Part shown: one piece after another, positions 19,622 through 28,297 of the stretch
Layout of the letters: every line of letters begins with the position of its first letter
Position numbering within the stretch: the stretch's first letter is position 1
Origin: Deltaproteobacteria bacterium
Lineage (GTDB): Bacteria > Desulfobacterota > QYQD01
Direction: 5' to 3'
Length of the DNA stretch: 32,694 nt
NCBI GenBank assembly: GCA_007280345.1
Contig: QYQD01000149.1
Location: 1-32,694 of the forward strand
Notes under the pieces: model-generated
Databases searched by the model: none
What the model saw: the letters and a program-made list of their open reading frames with translations, nothing else
What the model was told of the DNA's origin: nothing
Position numbers and translations under genes: made by a program

Positions 19622-20914
19622 ATGCTTCTTTCTGAGATTGCCGACTACCTATCATCTGTAAAAGAACTAACTGCGTGGGAAGTAACTCAACTGGAGCGCC
19701 GTGAGTCCCAGCTTTATACTGTCTTTCAGGACGTAGAAAATATCAGGGAAGTGACCACTGAAGAATTTCAGGTAAGGATATATCTCACTTACGAAAGAAA
19801 TGCTCGGAGTTTCCTGGGAGAGTCTTCTTTTGTGCTGACCGGAGATGATCTCCCACGCCCAAAGATTAAATCCGCCCTGGAGATGGCTCGGCTGATTGCC
19901 AACCAGCCCTTCTCCCTGCCTGTCCCAGTATCTGTCTATCCCGCCATACAGACTTTTGATGCCAAAGTTGCGCTTGACCCGGCCTACTATCTTGAGCACA
20001 TACGTAAAGATCTAATCACTTTCAGCTCCCCTGGGATACGGTCAAGTTCTTCTGAGATATTCATCGCGGAAATTACATACAACCTTCTTAATTCTAACGG
20101 CCTCTGCGCCAGCCGCAAGGAGACGGAAACCATGGTTGATTTTGTCTTTCTGGCCGGAAATAAAGATAAAGAGGGTGAAATTGAAGGCCTAAAGCGCTGC
20201 CGCCTTTATGACGATCTCAACCTGGCTCCCACCCTGAATCAATATGCCGCCTATGCCCGGGATATGTTGACGGCTGAGCCGCCGCCTACGGGGTTGTATG
20301 ATGTGATATTTGCGGAAGAGGCCCTGGATACCTTTTTTAATTATTTCATCGCCCAGGCCGGCGGCCAGGCCGCCTATCAGGGATGGTCTCAGTTTAAAGA
20401 AAACGAGCCTATAATGACTAACCCCAAAGGAGAGCGGCTCACGCTCATAAGTGATCCCTTTTTGCCTGGCAGCATGAAGAGCAAATCCTTTGACGAAAAT
20501 GGTTTGGCCCCTGAAAAGGTCTTAGTTATCGAGAATAACATCTTCAGAAATCGTACTGCCAATAAACGATACGCTGATTACCTGGGAATAAAGCCTACCG
20601 GTAACTTCGCAAATGTTGTGGTCTCGCCCGGAGATTATTCTCTGAAAGAACTCATGTCCCCGGCCCCGGTGCTTCACCTTCTTAAGTTTTCTACCTTTGA
20701 GCCCAATCCGGTCACCGGGGCCTTTTCCGGAGAGATTCGCGTGGGGTATCTAATTGATGGGGATAAACGCGTGCCGATCAAAGGAGGATCAATCTCCGGC
20801 ACTATGTCCAAAGCCATGCAGGAGATCTATTTTTCTCAGGAAACAACCAAACGGGAATCGTATAGCGGCCCTTTGGCTATTAAGGTCTGCAATGTGAATG
20901 TAGCTGGACGATAG
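19622..20914 (+). CDS. TldD/PmbA family protein (TldE/PmbA-like partner)
   Basis: 430 aa; FSTFEPNPVTGAFSGEIRVGYLIDGDKRVPIKGGSISGTM matches the TldE C-terminal pattern; starts 10 bp after tldD. Confidence 0.82.
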   Translation: MLLSEIADYLSSVKELTAWEVTQLERRESQLYTVFQDVENIREVTTEEFQVRIYLTYERNARSFLGESSFVLTGDDLPRPKIKSALEMARLIANQPFSLPVPVSVYPAIQTFDAKVALDPAYYLEHIRKDLITFSSPGIRSSSSEIFIAEITYNLLNSNGLCASRKETETMVDFVFLAGNKDKEGEIEGLKRCRLYDDLNLAPTLNQYAAYARDMLTAEPPPTGLYDVIFAEEALDTFFNYFIAQAGGQAAYQGWSQFKENEPIMTNPKGERLTLISDPFLPGSMKSKSFDENGLAPEKVLVIENNIFRNRTANKRYADYLGIKPTGNFANVVVSPGDYSLKELMSPAPVLHLLKFSTFEPNPVTGAFSGEIRVGYLIDGDKRVPIKGGSISGTMSKAMQEIYFSQETTKRESYSGPLAIKVCNVNVAGR

Positions 20915-21056
20915 AGGTAACCGGTTTACCAAGCAACTACCTTACCGCCTTTTTTCTCTTCTAATTCTATTTGCAACAAATTCCTTATTTGTAGTGCAAC
21001 CTTACATGACCACCATCGTCACAGGCAAAACGGGAAGATGTAGATCTAAAACTTCT

Positions 21057-21980
21057 TCATCGTGTAAATAAACAGCCCGCCCAGGGTCCATCCTTATATA
21101 ATTTTACCAGCTTTAAATTCCGGCCTGTATAACGGGCAACCATAGCCTCACTCTGTGCGTGTCTTATCCCGGAAAGGATCAAGAATCCATTTGGGATTAA
21201 TCGGCGACAGATGTCATCTGCCAGACACAGCGCTACAGAGGCGGTGAGATTGGCCGTGATAAGCTTAAAATAACCTTCGATCTTAGAAAGAGGGGTCAAT
21301 GATATCTCTATCCGGTGTTCGAGGCGGTTCAGAGAGACATTTTCTCTGGCTATCCTGGCTGCCTCCTCATCGACTTCTAGAGCCAGGACCGCCCCACCTC
21401 CGAGTTTGGCTGCGACAATAGAAAGTATTCCCGTTCCCGTGCCCACATCCAGAACAGTCGGGCTACCAGCAAAAAAGCCTTCGTCCCCTATTTCCTCTAA
21501 GACACGCAGGCACAACAAGGTACTGGGATGCTGGCCCGTGCCAAAAACCCTGCCCGGATTCAGTCGAATAACTGTGTCGTCCGGCAGCGATGTGTCTTCC
21601 CATTTCGGGATCACGGTAAAGCGCGGAGAAATCTGGAAAGCAGTGAACACATCTCTGCCGTCATGAATGTATCTCGTTTCCAAATATATGGGCGTATCTA
21701 AGCAATACTTGCCTTCCAGAAGTCCCAGGTATGCATCCAACTTTTTCAGGACGTCGTCCGGATCCGTACTATATGGGATACGGGCAACGAATGTTTGCGC
21801 ACAGTCTGAGATGAGTCCTTGCTCAGAATAGCGGACGACTCCACACGGAGTAGTCAGATGAAAAAACTTTTCCAATAACGGGAAAAGGTGAGCGGGGGCA
21901 ATAATGGTCACTTCCAGCCAGTCCGGGACCTTATCCTCACTGAAAAATTCGATGGGCACAGGATATTCGGTCATTTCCAT
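21057..21980 (-). CDS. prmA: Ribosomal protein L11 methyltransferase-like (PrmA)
   Basis: 307 aa; RLNPGRVFGTGQHPSTLLCL, VLDVGTGTGILSIVAAKLGGGAVLALEVDEEA. Confidence 0.88.
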   Translation of the reverse strand: MEMTEYPVPIEFFSEDKVPDWLEVTIIAPAHLFPLLEKFFHLTTPCGVVRYSEQGLISDCAQTFVARIPYSTDPDDVLKKLDAYLGLLEGKYCLDTPIYLETRYIHDGRDVFTAFQISPRFTVIPKWEDTSLPDDTVIRLNPGRVFGTGQHPSTLLCLRVLEEIGDEGFFAGSPTVLDVGTGTGILSIVAAKLGGGAVLALEVDEEAARIARENVSLNRLEHRIEISLTPLSKIEGYFKLITANLTASVALCLADDICRRLIPNGFLILSGIRHAQSEAMVARYTGRNLKLVKLYKDGPWAGCLFTR

Positions 21981-22167
21981 AATCGTAAAAAATCAAAAGT
22001 AACGGGAAAAACTATTAAGTTTCACCACAGAATGCCGATAAATAAAAAAGATTGACATGGTATGACCCATAAAAATAGCATGGGCGCTGAAAAAACTTGC
22101 TTTGTGCTTTTAAAATATAGTATGTATCTAATCAGCAAGAAGCTTAAGTGAGAAAAGGAGTTAATTC

Positions 22168-23208
22168 ATGCGGTGTAGAGCCATTCTCATTTTTATACTT
22201 GCACTAATTCTTATCCTACCATCAACCTCCTCTATTGCAGAAACTAAAAAATGCCAGAATACCAAAAAGAAAATCTGCTACACCGCCAGCGAGAAAGTTC
22301 AAACGCACAAGAAGAAAGCGAAGCAAACTGCCTCTGTAAAAAAATATCACAAAAAGGCCAAGAAGTACAATAAGAAGAGAGCACACAGGGCATCCAGAAA
22401 ATATCGCCGTCAATATTGTTCTGCGTTTACCGCCCGTTCAGCTATAGTCCTGGACGCCGATACCAATTATATTTATTTTGCCCAAAATTCGTGTCTTCCC
22501 TTACAGCCGGCCAGCACTATTAAAATAGTCACCGGTTTCCTGGCATTAAAAAACCTGGAAGAAAGCGATCCCGTTACCGTTAGTCGCTATGCTGCAAAAG
22601 CTCCCTGCCAAAAAGCATACCTTCGTTGCGGAAAAACATATCCGGCTATAGACCTTATCTATGCTACCCTGCTTCATTCCGCTAACGATGCCAGCAGGGC
22701 GCTGGCGGAAAAGATGGCCGGATCAGAAGAAGAATTTGCTCAAATAATGACCCGGACTGCGCGTGAACTCGGCGCTAAAAACACAAGTTGCCGTACGGCT
22801 AGCGGCCTGACTGCACCCGGTCAACATACAACTGCGTATGATCTGGCCGTTATCTTTAAAAAGGCCATGCGGAATGAAAAATTTTCCAATATTCTCAAAA
22901 CCCGGAAGTTTGAGATTCATGGCGGCAAACTGGTTCGCAATCACAATAAGGCCCTCTGGCAGATCGAAGGGGCGGAGGGCGGTAAGACGGGCTTTACCCG
23001 CGCCGCCAAAAAAACTTATGTAGGCATGTTCAAAAGGAATAATCGCACCGTTGTTATCGCCTTCCTGGGCAGTGAAAATCTCTGGAGTGATGTACGTTAC
23101 CTGGTACGCAAGGCATTTACGGACGTGCAACCAACTATCCAGGCCGCCAAGGGCCGGCGCACGACGTATCATCTATCTAGTGTAGTCTCTAACACATCTT
23201 TACAATGA
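22168..23208 (+). CDS. D-alanyl-D-alanine carboxypeptidase (peptidase S11) with Lys/Arg-rich N-terminal region
   Basis: 346 aa; signal peptide; PASTIKIVTGFLAL (SxxK), SANDASRAL (SxN), EGGKTGFTRAA (KTG). Confidence 0.9.
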   Translation: MRCRAILIFILALILILPSTSSIAETKKCQNTKKKICYTASEKVQTHKKKAKQTASVKKYHKKAKKYNKKRAHRASRKYRRQYCSAFTARSAIVLDADTNYIYFAQNSCLPLQPASTIKIVTGFLALKNLEESDPVTVSRYAAKAPCQKAYLRCGKTYPAIDLIYATLLHSANDASRALAEKMAGSEEEFAQIMTRTARELGAKNTSCRTASGLTAPGQHTTAYDLAVIFKKAMRNEKFSNILKTRKFEIHGGKLVRNHNKALWQIEGAEGGKTGFTRAAKKTYVGMFKRNNRTVVIAFLGSENLWSDVRYLVRKAFTDVQPTIQAAKGRRTTYHLSSVVSNTSLQ

Positions 23209-23218
23209 TCTTAGAGTT

Positions 23219-23306
23219 GTCATTCCCGCCCCGTATCAGGTACGGGGTAAACTCCAGCGGGAATCCAGATTGAAAAGACTGGGTTCCGGATCAAGTCCGG
23301 AATGAC
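23219..23306. repeat. Composite palindromic intergenic repeat (GTCATTCC...GGAATGAC)
   Basis: Outer arms gtcattcc / ggaatgac plus two inner hairpins: ccccgta-tcagg-tacgggg and ttccgga-tcaag-tccggaa. Confidence 0.8.
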
Positions 23307-23317
23307 CGCTGTGTAAA

Positions 23318-23485
23318 GTCATCAATGTTCATCCACAATCCTTTGACAGAAACAAGCCCCTGATCCTTTAGCCATTGATTGGTCTTGCCGGTCTGCACTA
23401 CGTACCGAACCAGACCTGGCCTGCTTCCAATAACGATGCCCATCCCGACAGTTTCTTGGGCCAGCCCGTTTCGAATCTTTCCTAC
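23318..23485 (-). pseudogene. Remnant of the C-terminus of a group II intron-encoded reverse transcriptase/maturase
   Basis: Minus-strand translation GLVRYVVQTGKTNQWLKDQGLVSVKGLWMNIDD resembles the typical maturase end (...TQTGMTNQWLKDQGLVSVKDLW...); no RT core or start codon; upstream coding-like text (ERFETGWPKKLSGWASLLEAGQVWFGT*) lies in another frame. Confidence 0.55.
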
Positions 23486-23593
23486 CTACATTGTTTCATC
23501 TTGGAATATCGATCAATTCCTGATATAAAATCAAACAATACAACCATACTGAGCTGATAAATTATATAATAGAAAAAATATGCTGGAGGGCTT

Positions 23594-24574
23594 ATGGACA
23601 AGATTCAAAAAGTGGAGACCAAGGAAGACGCCTTAAGGCTTTTGAACATCGCCCTGGAGCACGAATGGGCCGTAAGCTTTGAATATACGATCCATGCCTA
23701 CTCCATGCCAAAGGGCAAGTTTTTCTATGAAGACCCCGTTATGAAGAATAGAACCGATGTCCGTGCCCAGATGATTCAGATCGGCATCGATGAGATGTAC
23801 CATTCCCTTCAGCTTGCCGTCATTATTACCCAGATGGGCGGGGTTCCCTCTTTTAAAACCGATGAGGTCATGCGCTACCCTCGAATTATGGATAATCTTA
23901 ACAGAGACAAAATGACGGAAGATCTGGTTACGAATCTCTACCAGTCAGCAAAGTTTCCCGAAGGCGCTTTCCCCAAGATTCAGAACATGGTCCTGAATAT
24001 CTCTTATGATGAGGTGCGCCACTCGAACCAGTTTGCGGCCATGATGGACGCCCTGAAGGCACAGGGAGCTGAAGACGCCTTCTGCTACCCATCAAACCCG
24101 GAAAATATCAACCGGCAGGAAGTACAGCTTCTCCACGAAATCATGCGTCTGGAAAATGAACTCACGCACCGCTACTTAAAGTACGTGTTTCTCTTCAGTG
24201 AGCACCAGGATCTCAGTCAGCGCCTCTTTAAAAACTCCATCGATCACATGAGGCACTGGGATAAAAACTCCGGCACCTTAATCAAATGGGGAGATGTAAT
24301 TCAGATCGAAAATGCCAAAAAGGATGCAAACGGAGTAGAAACGAGCAAAAACCCCATGCCTTCTGTCTATCCAGGGGAAGATCGGCTTTCTGTCCTGGAA
24401 GCTCTCATCCCGGCCGAAGAAACCCTGATTGCCAGGTACGAAAGGCTTATCTCCTTGGTCCCTAATGGCGAGATCAAAGATCAGCTCAAACTTCACCTGG
24501 GCCTTAATAGAGAACACCTCTTCACTCAGAACTGGCTCCTCAAAAACGTCCAAAAGATAAAGGGACTGAAATAG
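23594..24574 (+). CDS. Ferritin-like domain protein (possible tandem four-helix bundles)
   Basis: 326 aa; IALEHEWAVSFEYTIHAY, GIDEMYHSLQLAVIITQMGGVPSF and SYDEVRHSNQF (repeated ExxH) in the N-terminal half; further helices with Glu/His in the C-terminal half. Confidence 0.75.
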   Translation: MDKIQKVETKEDALRLLNIALEHEWAVSFEYTIHAYSMPKGKFFYEDPVMKNRTDVRAQMIQIGIDEMYHSLQLAVIITQMGGVPSFKTDEVMRYPRIMDNLNRDKMTEDLVTNLYQSAKFPEGAFPKIQNMVLNISYDEVRHSNQFAAMMDALKAQGAEDAFCYPSNPENINRQEVQLLHEIMRLENELTHRYLKYVFLFSEHQDLSQRLFKNSIDHMRHWDKNSGTLIKWGDVIQIENAKKDANGVETSKNPMPSVYPGEDRLSVLEALIPAEETLIARYERLISLVPNGEIKDQLKLHLGLNREHLFTQNWLLKNVQKIKGLK

Positions 24575-24586
24575 ACGGAAAATCCG

Positions 24587-25216
24587 GTGAACGAAGAATT
24601 TGATACACGGTTGAAGCAACTAGAAAAGCGAATTCGCCATTTTAAGTGGTTCGTGGGCACCCTGTTAGTGATCCTTGCGATCGCTGTGACAGCTTTTTTA
24701 TTATATATTGGATTTGCTCTGACATCAGAGAAAAAGTCACAGCGCGCATATAAAGCCAGCCTGAAAGAAGAATTTGAGAAGGCTTCCGGGCGTACAGATA
24801 GTCAACCAGAGCTCGTCCTCCTGGGGGCAGATCGAAATCCGCTACAAGGACAAAATATCACGGCAACGGTGGGAAGAAACCCGGATAAATCGGCCTGGCT
24901 TAGTTTTCGGATTATAGAACGGAACCAGGGTGGTACAACCACCGGTCCGGTCTTCCTAAAAGTATATACCTCTGATCCTATTATTCTCGGTTCTCCAAGT
25001 ACCGACGAACCAGACTTCCAATACGAAGGATATATCACCCCCGAACGCCGTCCTATCCCGGCACTCCGGGCCGGTGTCTCAGTTGCGACCCAGTTGAACC
25101 TTCAACTCCTGGGCAGCACCTCGTTATCTGGAACCTATCCTGCTTTGATCAAGGCATATTATGGCGACGGGCAAGTCGCCCAGGCCTATTTCAATTTAGA
25201 GATCACCGGAAAATAA
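24587..25216 (+). CDS. Membrane-anchored protein of unknown function (coiled coil + one TM + extracytoplasmic domain), GTG start
   Basis: 209 aa; KWFVGTLLVILAIAVTAFLLYIGFAL TM helix, then a likely beta-rich domain; 12 bp downstream of the ferritin-like gene. Confidence 0.6.
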   Translation: MNEEFDTRLKQLEKRIRHFKWFVGTLLVILAIAVTAFLLYIGFALTSEKKSQRAYKASLKEEFEKASGRTDSQPELVLLGADRNPLQGQNITATVGRNPDKSAWLSFRIIERNQGGTTTGPVFLKVYTSDPIILGSPSTDEPDFQYEGYITPERRPIPALRAGVSVATQLNLQLLGSTSLSGTYPALIKAYYGDGQVAQAYFNLEITGK

Positions 25217-25285
25217 TAAAGGTAATCCCCTTGACGAGCGTAAATGGATGTCCCCATCAGTCTTCTCGTTTTTATTGTACAAGGT

Positions 25286-27331
25286 TCAGGGGATTTTTTT
25301 CAAATGTCCATCCGCCTCCTCGATGCCAGCGAGGTTCCCCTGTTTCCGGTGGAGCTCCTTGGCTTTGAGCAGGGCGTCCTTGGCGTGGTCATACTGCTTG
25401 AGCCCGATATAACAAACCCCCAGGCCGACGTATGAATCGGCATAGTCCGGTTTGAATTTCAGCGACCTTTCCAGAAGGGGAATGGCCTCCTGAAACCGGC
25501 CGAGGGAATAGTAAGCGCCGCTCATCCTGTTGAGCAGTTCGGCGTTGTTCGGATCTTCTTTGACTTTCCGCGCAAAAGCCGCGAGCGCCTTTTCATAACC
25601 AGCTATCGCCTTCTGTTTCTCTCCCACGGCATCCCAGGCTAAGCCGAGCGCGTAGTAGCTCTCCGCAGGATCACCGCCCAGCGAAGCCGCCTTCTCGTAA
25701 AAGCTGATTGCCTTCTGCACCTGCCCGAGGTTCTCATAACAAATGCCCAGATTATGGTACGCTTCGGCGTGACGCGGGTCGGCTGCGATTGCCTTTTGGA
25801 AGTACTGGATCGCCTGGTCGGTTTTTTCAGCCTCCATGTAGATGCTCCCCAGCTCACAAAGCGCATCGACATATTGCGGGTTAAGCTGGACCGCTTTCTC
25901 ATAATAGGGAATCGCCTGCGGAGTTTGGTTCAGGGACCGCAGCGCATAGCCCAGGTTATAGTTCGCCTTGTCATACCGGGGGTTGACGGCCACCGCTTTG
26001 ACAAGGGTCTCGCGGGCTTCGGCGAACTTGCCAAGGGTGATGTAGGCGGAGCCCAGGTTGTTGAGCGCGTCGACATCGTTCGGTTTAAGTGCGGCGGCTT
26101 TTTGATAATAAGGAATCGCTTCCGCGGGACGCCCCGATTCAACGTAGGCGACGCCGAGGTTATAGTAGGCGTCGCCGTAGTTCGGATTGATCTCGATGGC
26201 CTTACGATACCAGGTCACGGCTTCTTCATAGTGTTTTAATCCCAAATGGGCAAGGCCCAGGGAGAAGCAGGCCACGGCGTATTTCGGGTTCTTGCGCAGG
26301 GCCTTTTCAAGATAAGGGATGGCTTCCTGATGACGGTTCATATTGACGAGATCGTGACCCAGGTTCCAGTTCGCAGACACTAACTCGGGGTTGATTTTCA
26401 AAGCCTCCCGAAAGTAGCGGATTGCTTCATCGTATTGCTTGAGAGCGCTGTATGAACAGGCAAGATCGTTGAGGGCCTCGACGTAACGGGGGTCTGCCGC
26501 AATGGCTTTCCGGTAAAAGGGGATCGCTTCTTCGTGTTTTCCTTGTTTGGTGTAGACAACCCCCGCGTTATGATAAGCAAATGCATAGTCCGGTTTGGCT
26601 GCGTTGGCTTTCGCGTAGGCGTCGAGCGCTTCCCGGTAACGTCCGAGCTTGCTGTAGGCATTACCGAGCTCGTTGTAGGCGAGGTGGTAGGACGGGTTGA
26701 TCTCAACGGCTCTCTGAAACGCCTCGATCGCTAGGGGCGTCTTACCGAGATGGTCATAGCAAACCCCCAGGTTATAAGAGGACCGGAAGTCGGCCGTGTC
26801 CGCCTCCAATGCTTTGAGGTAATGGGTGACAGCCTTTTCGTACTGTTGCCGATGCAGGGCTTCGTTGCCCAGGGCGGCCGGGTCGCCGGTCTTGGCGGTT
26901 GCGGAAGCTCCGCCCTGAATCAGACTCAGCGCGTTCCGCTGTTTTGCTTCGATCTGCCGGATCAGCTCCCGCACGGTTTCCGCGTCCGCTGCCGTGGGGG
27001 CCAGCTGCAGGTAGCGGTTGAAGGATTGGATAGCTGCCTTGAACTCTCCGGCGGCGTTTTGCGCGACCCCAAGGTAGTAGTAGACTTCGGGCCACTCTGG
27101 GGAGAGGTCGCGCGCCTTTTCAAACTTCCGTAAAGCCAGTTGGAAGCTCACCTCGGAGGAGGCGCTTTCCAAAATGGATTGGCCTTCGGCCAGGAGTTGG
27201 CGGGCCTCCGGCGAGGGTGTCCCGGCGGCAAGCACCAAACCGACGCTGGTGAGCACCAGGAAAATGACGATGATGACAATCGAAGCGGACTTGAGCCTGG
27301 GGGAAAGATATCTTTTCATTGGAATCCTCAC
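25286..27331 (-). CDS. Secreted/periplasmic tetratricopeptide-repeat protein (about 16 TPRs)
   Basis: 681 aa; N-terminal signal/TM followed by repeated 34-aa units such as AYYNLGVAYVESGRPAEAIPYYQKAAALKP. Confidence 0.92.
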   Translation of the reverse strand: MRIPMKRYLSPRLKSASIVIIVIFLVLTSVGLVLAAGTPSPEARQLLAEGQSILESASSEVSFQLALRKFEKARDLSPEWPEVYYYLGVAQNAAGEFKAAIQSFNRYLQLAPTAADAETVRELIRQIEAKQRNALSLIQGGASATAKTGDPAALGNEALHRQQYEKAVTHYLKALEADTADFRSSYNLGVCYDHLGKTPLAIEAFQRAVEINPSYHLAYNELGNAYSKLGRYREALDAYAKANAAKPDYAFAYHNAGVVYTKQGKHEEAIPFYRKAIAADPRYVEALNDLACSYSALKQYDEAIRYFREALKINPELVSANWNLGHDLVNMNRHQEAIPYLEKALRKNPKYAVACFSLGLAHLGLKHYEEAVTWYRKAIEINPNYGDAYYNLGVAYVESGRPAEAIPYYQKAAALKPNDVDALNNLGSAYITLGKFAEARETLVKAVAVNPRYDKANYNLGYALRSLNQTPQAIPYYEKAVQLNPQYVDALCELGSIYMEAEKTDQAIQYFQKAIAADPRHAEAYHNLGICYENLGQVQKAISFYEKAASLGGDPAESYYALGLAWDAVGEKQKAIAGYEKALAAFARKVKEDPNNAELLNRMSGAYYSLGRFQEAIPLLERSLKFKPDYADSYVGLGVCYIGLKQYDHAKDALLKAKELHRKQGNLAGIEEADGHLKKIP

Positions 27332-27337
27332 AAATAG

Positions 27338-28294
27338 TTATTTTGCCGACCCCGACAGGGGGAGGGCGCGGAACGCGTCGATCCCCTCGACCTTAACCAC
27401 GGCCAGTGAATTCCTGAGGAAGACGTACAAAGCGCCACCCGCGATTCGGATCGATACGTTGGGAGCTTTGATGAACTCCACCTTACCGTTCGGACCAGCA
27501 TAGCCGACGCCGGAGGGAGTCGCATAGAACAACCCGTGGGCGCGGGAAAAAGCAAGCCCGGTGATTTCCTCGCGGGGGTGAAGGAACATGGGTTCCAGGG
27601 CATCTCTGCCTGCCGTCACCTTGAAGACAAGTCGTCCTGTCGCGATGACCGTCTCGTCCCCGTCGCCCGCCACTGCCGACACCTTCTCGGTGGACACGTA
27701 GATCTTCCGGATCGTACGAACAACCATTCTGGCATCGCGGCCTGGAACAGCCGGCTCCGGGCGCACTAGGTGGACTTCTTCCTTCCCGCTTTCCCTCCCT
27801 GTCCCAGAAAGGTAAAGGGCACCTTTTTCCCCCGCGGAGAGCCGGCAATCGTTGACGGGAAGGAGGAATATCGGTTGGACAGAGACCGTGGCCACCTTGC
27901 CGTCCGCCGCTGATAAACCAACCGCGGGGACGAATCCAAGGTCGGTCCGTCCAGAGATAAGGAGCGCGCCACCGGTCAAAACGGCGATATCGGTAAATGT
28001 CCTGTCCGTGCGGAAGAGGTAACCCCTGGAAAAATTGATCACGGTGTCGCCGTCGTGGCCGAACCAGACAACATCGCCCGGCCCCACGGCAAATGCCACG
28101 TCGGTCCACGCCATTTTTCCGCGAGATTTTTCGTCCGGCGGCGGGACGATGAGGCGAACAGTGATGTGGGAACTGGCCGGGAGCGCAATCGAGAAATCCT
28201 GAAGGAAACCCGCGTCAGCGGGAGGAGCCCCCGCTGACACCGAGACAGCGGTGAGCAGAAGGACGGTTACGACAAGAGGGGCGCTTATCTTCAT
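27338..28294 (-). CDS. Secreted protein of unknown function, possible beta-propeller
   Basis: 318 aa; signal peptide MKISAPLVVTVLLLTAVSVSAGA; repeated short beta-rich blades (GDVVWFGHDGDTVINF, GGALLISGRTDLGF, ITGLAFSRAHGLFYATPSGVGYAGPNGKVEFI). Confidence 0.65.
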   Translation of the reverse strand: MKISAPLVVTVLLLTAVSVSAGAPPADAGFLQDFSIALPASSHITVRLIVPPPDEKSRGKMAWTDVAFAVGPGDVVWFGHDGDTVINFSRGYLFRTDRTFTDIAVLTGGALLISGRTDLGFVPAVGLSAADGKVATVSVQPIFLLPVNDCRLSAGEKGALYLSGTGRESGKEEVHLVRPEPAVPGRDARMVVRTIRKIYVSTEKVSAVAGDGDETVIATGRLVFKVTAGRDALEPMFLHPREEITGLAFSRAHGLFYATPSGVGYAGPNGKVEFIKAPNVSIRIAGGALYVFLRNSLAVVKVEGIDAFRALPLSGSAK

Positions 28295-28297
28295 CGG

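Noticed and set aside
20918-20932. Near-palindrome ggtaaccggtttacc after tldE
   Set aside because: Short, imperfect, between convergent genes and without a T-tract; insufficient to call a site.
23375-23557. Plus-strand 60-aa ORF in the carboxypeptidase-ferritin gap
   Set aside because: The protein-like signal is on the opposite strand (maturase remnant).
25639-26706. Alternative-frame ORFs inside the TPR gene (25639..25902, 25754..26239, 26398..26706, etc.)
   Set aside because: Frame shadows of a repetitive, biased coding sequence.
25286-27331. CRISPR-like periodicity at about 102 bp
   Set aside because: Periodicity reflects 34-aa TPR coding units; repeats diverge at DNA level and there are no spacers.
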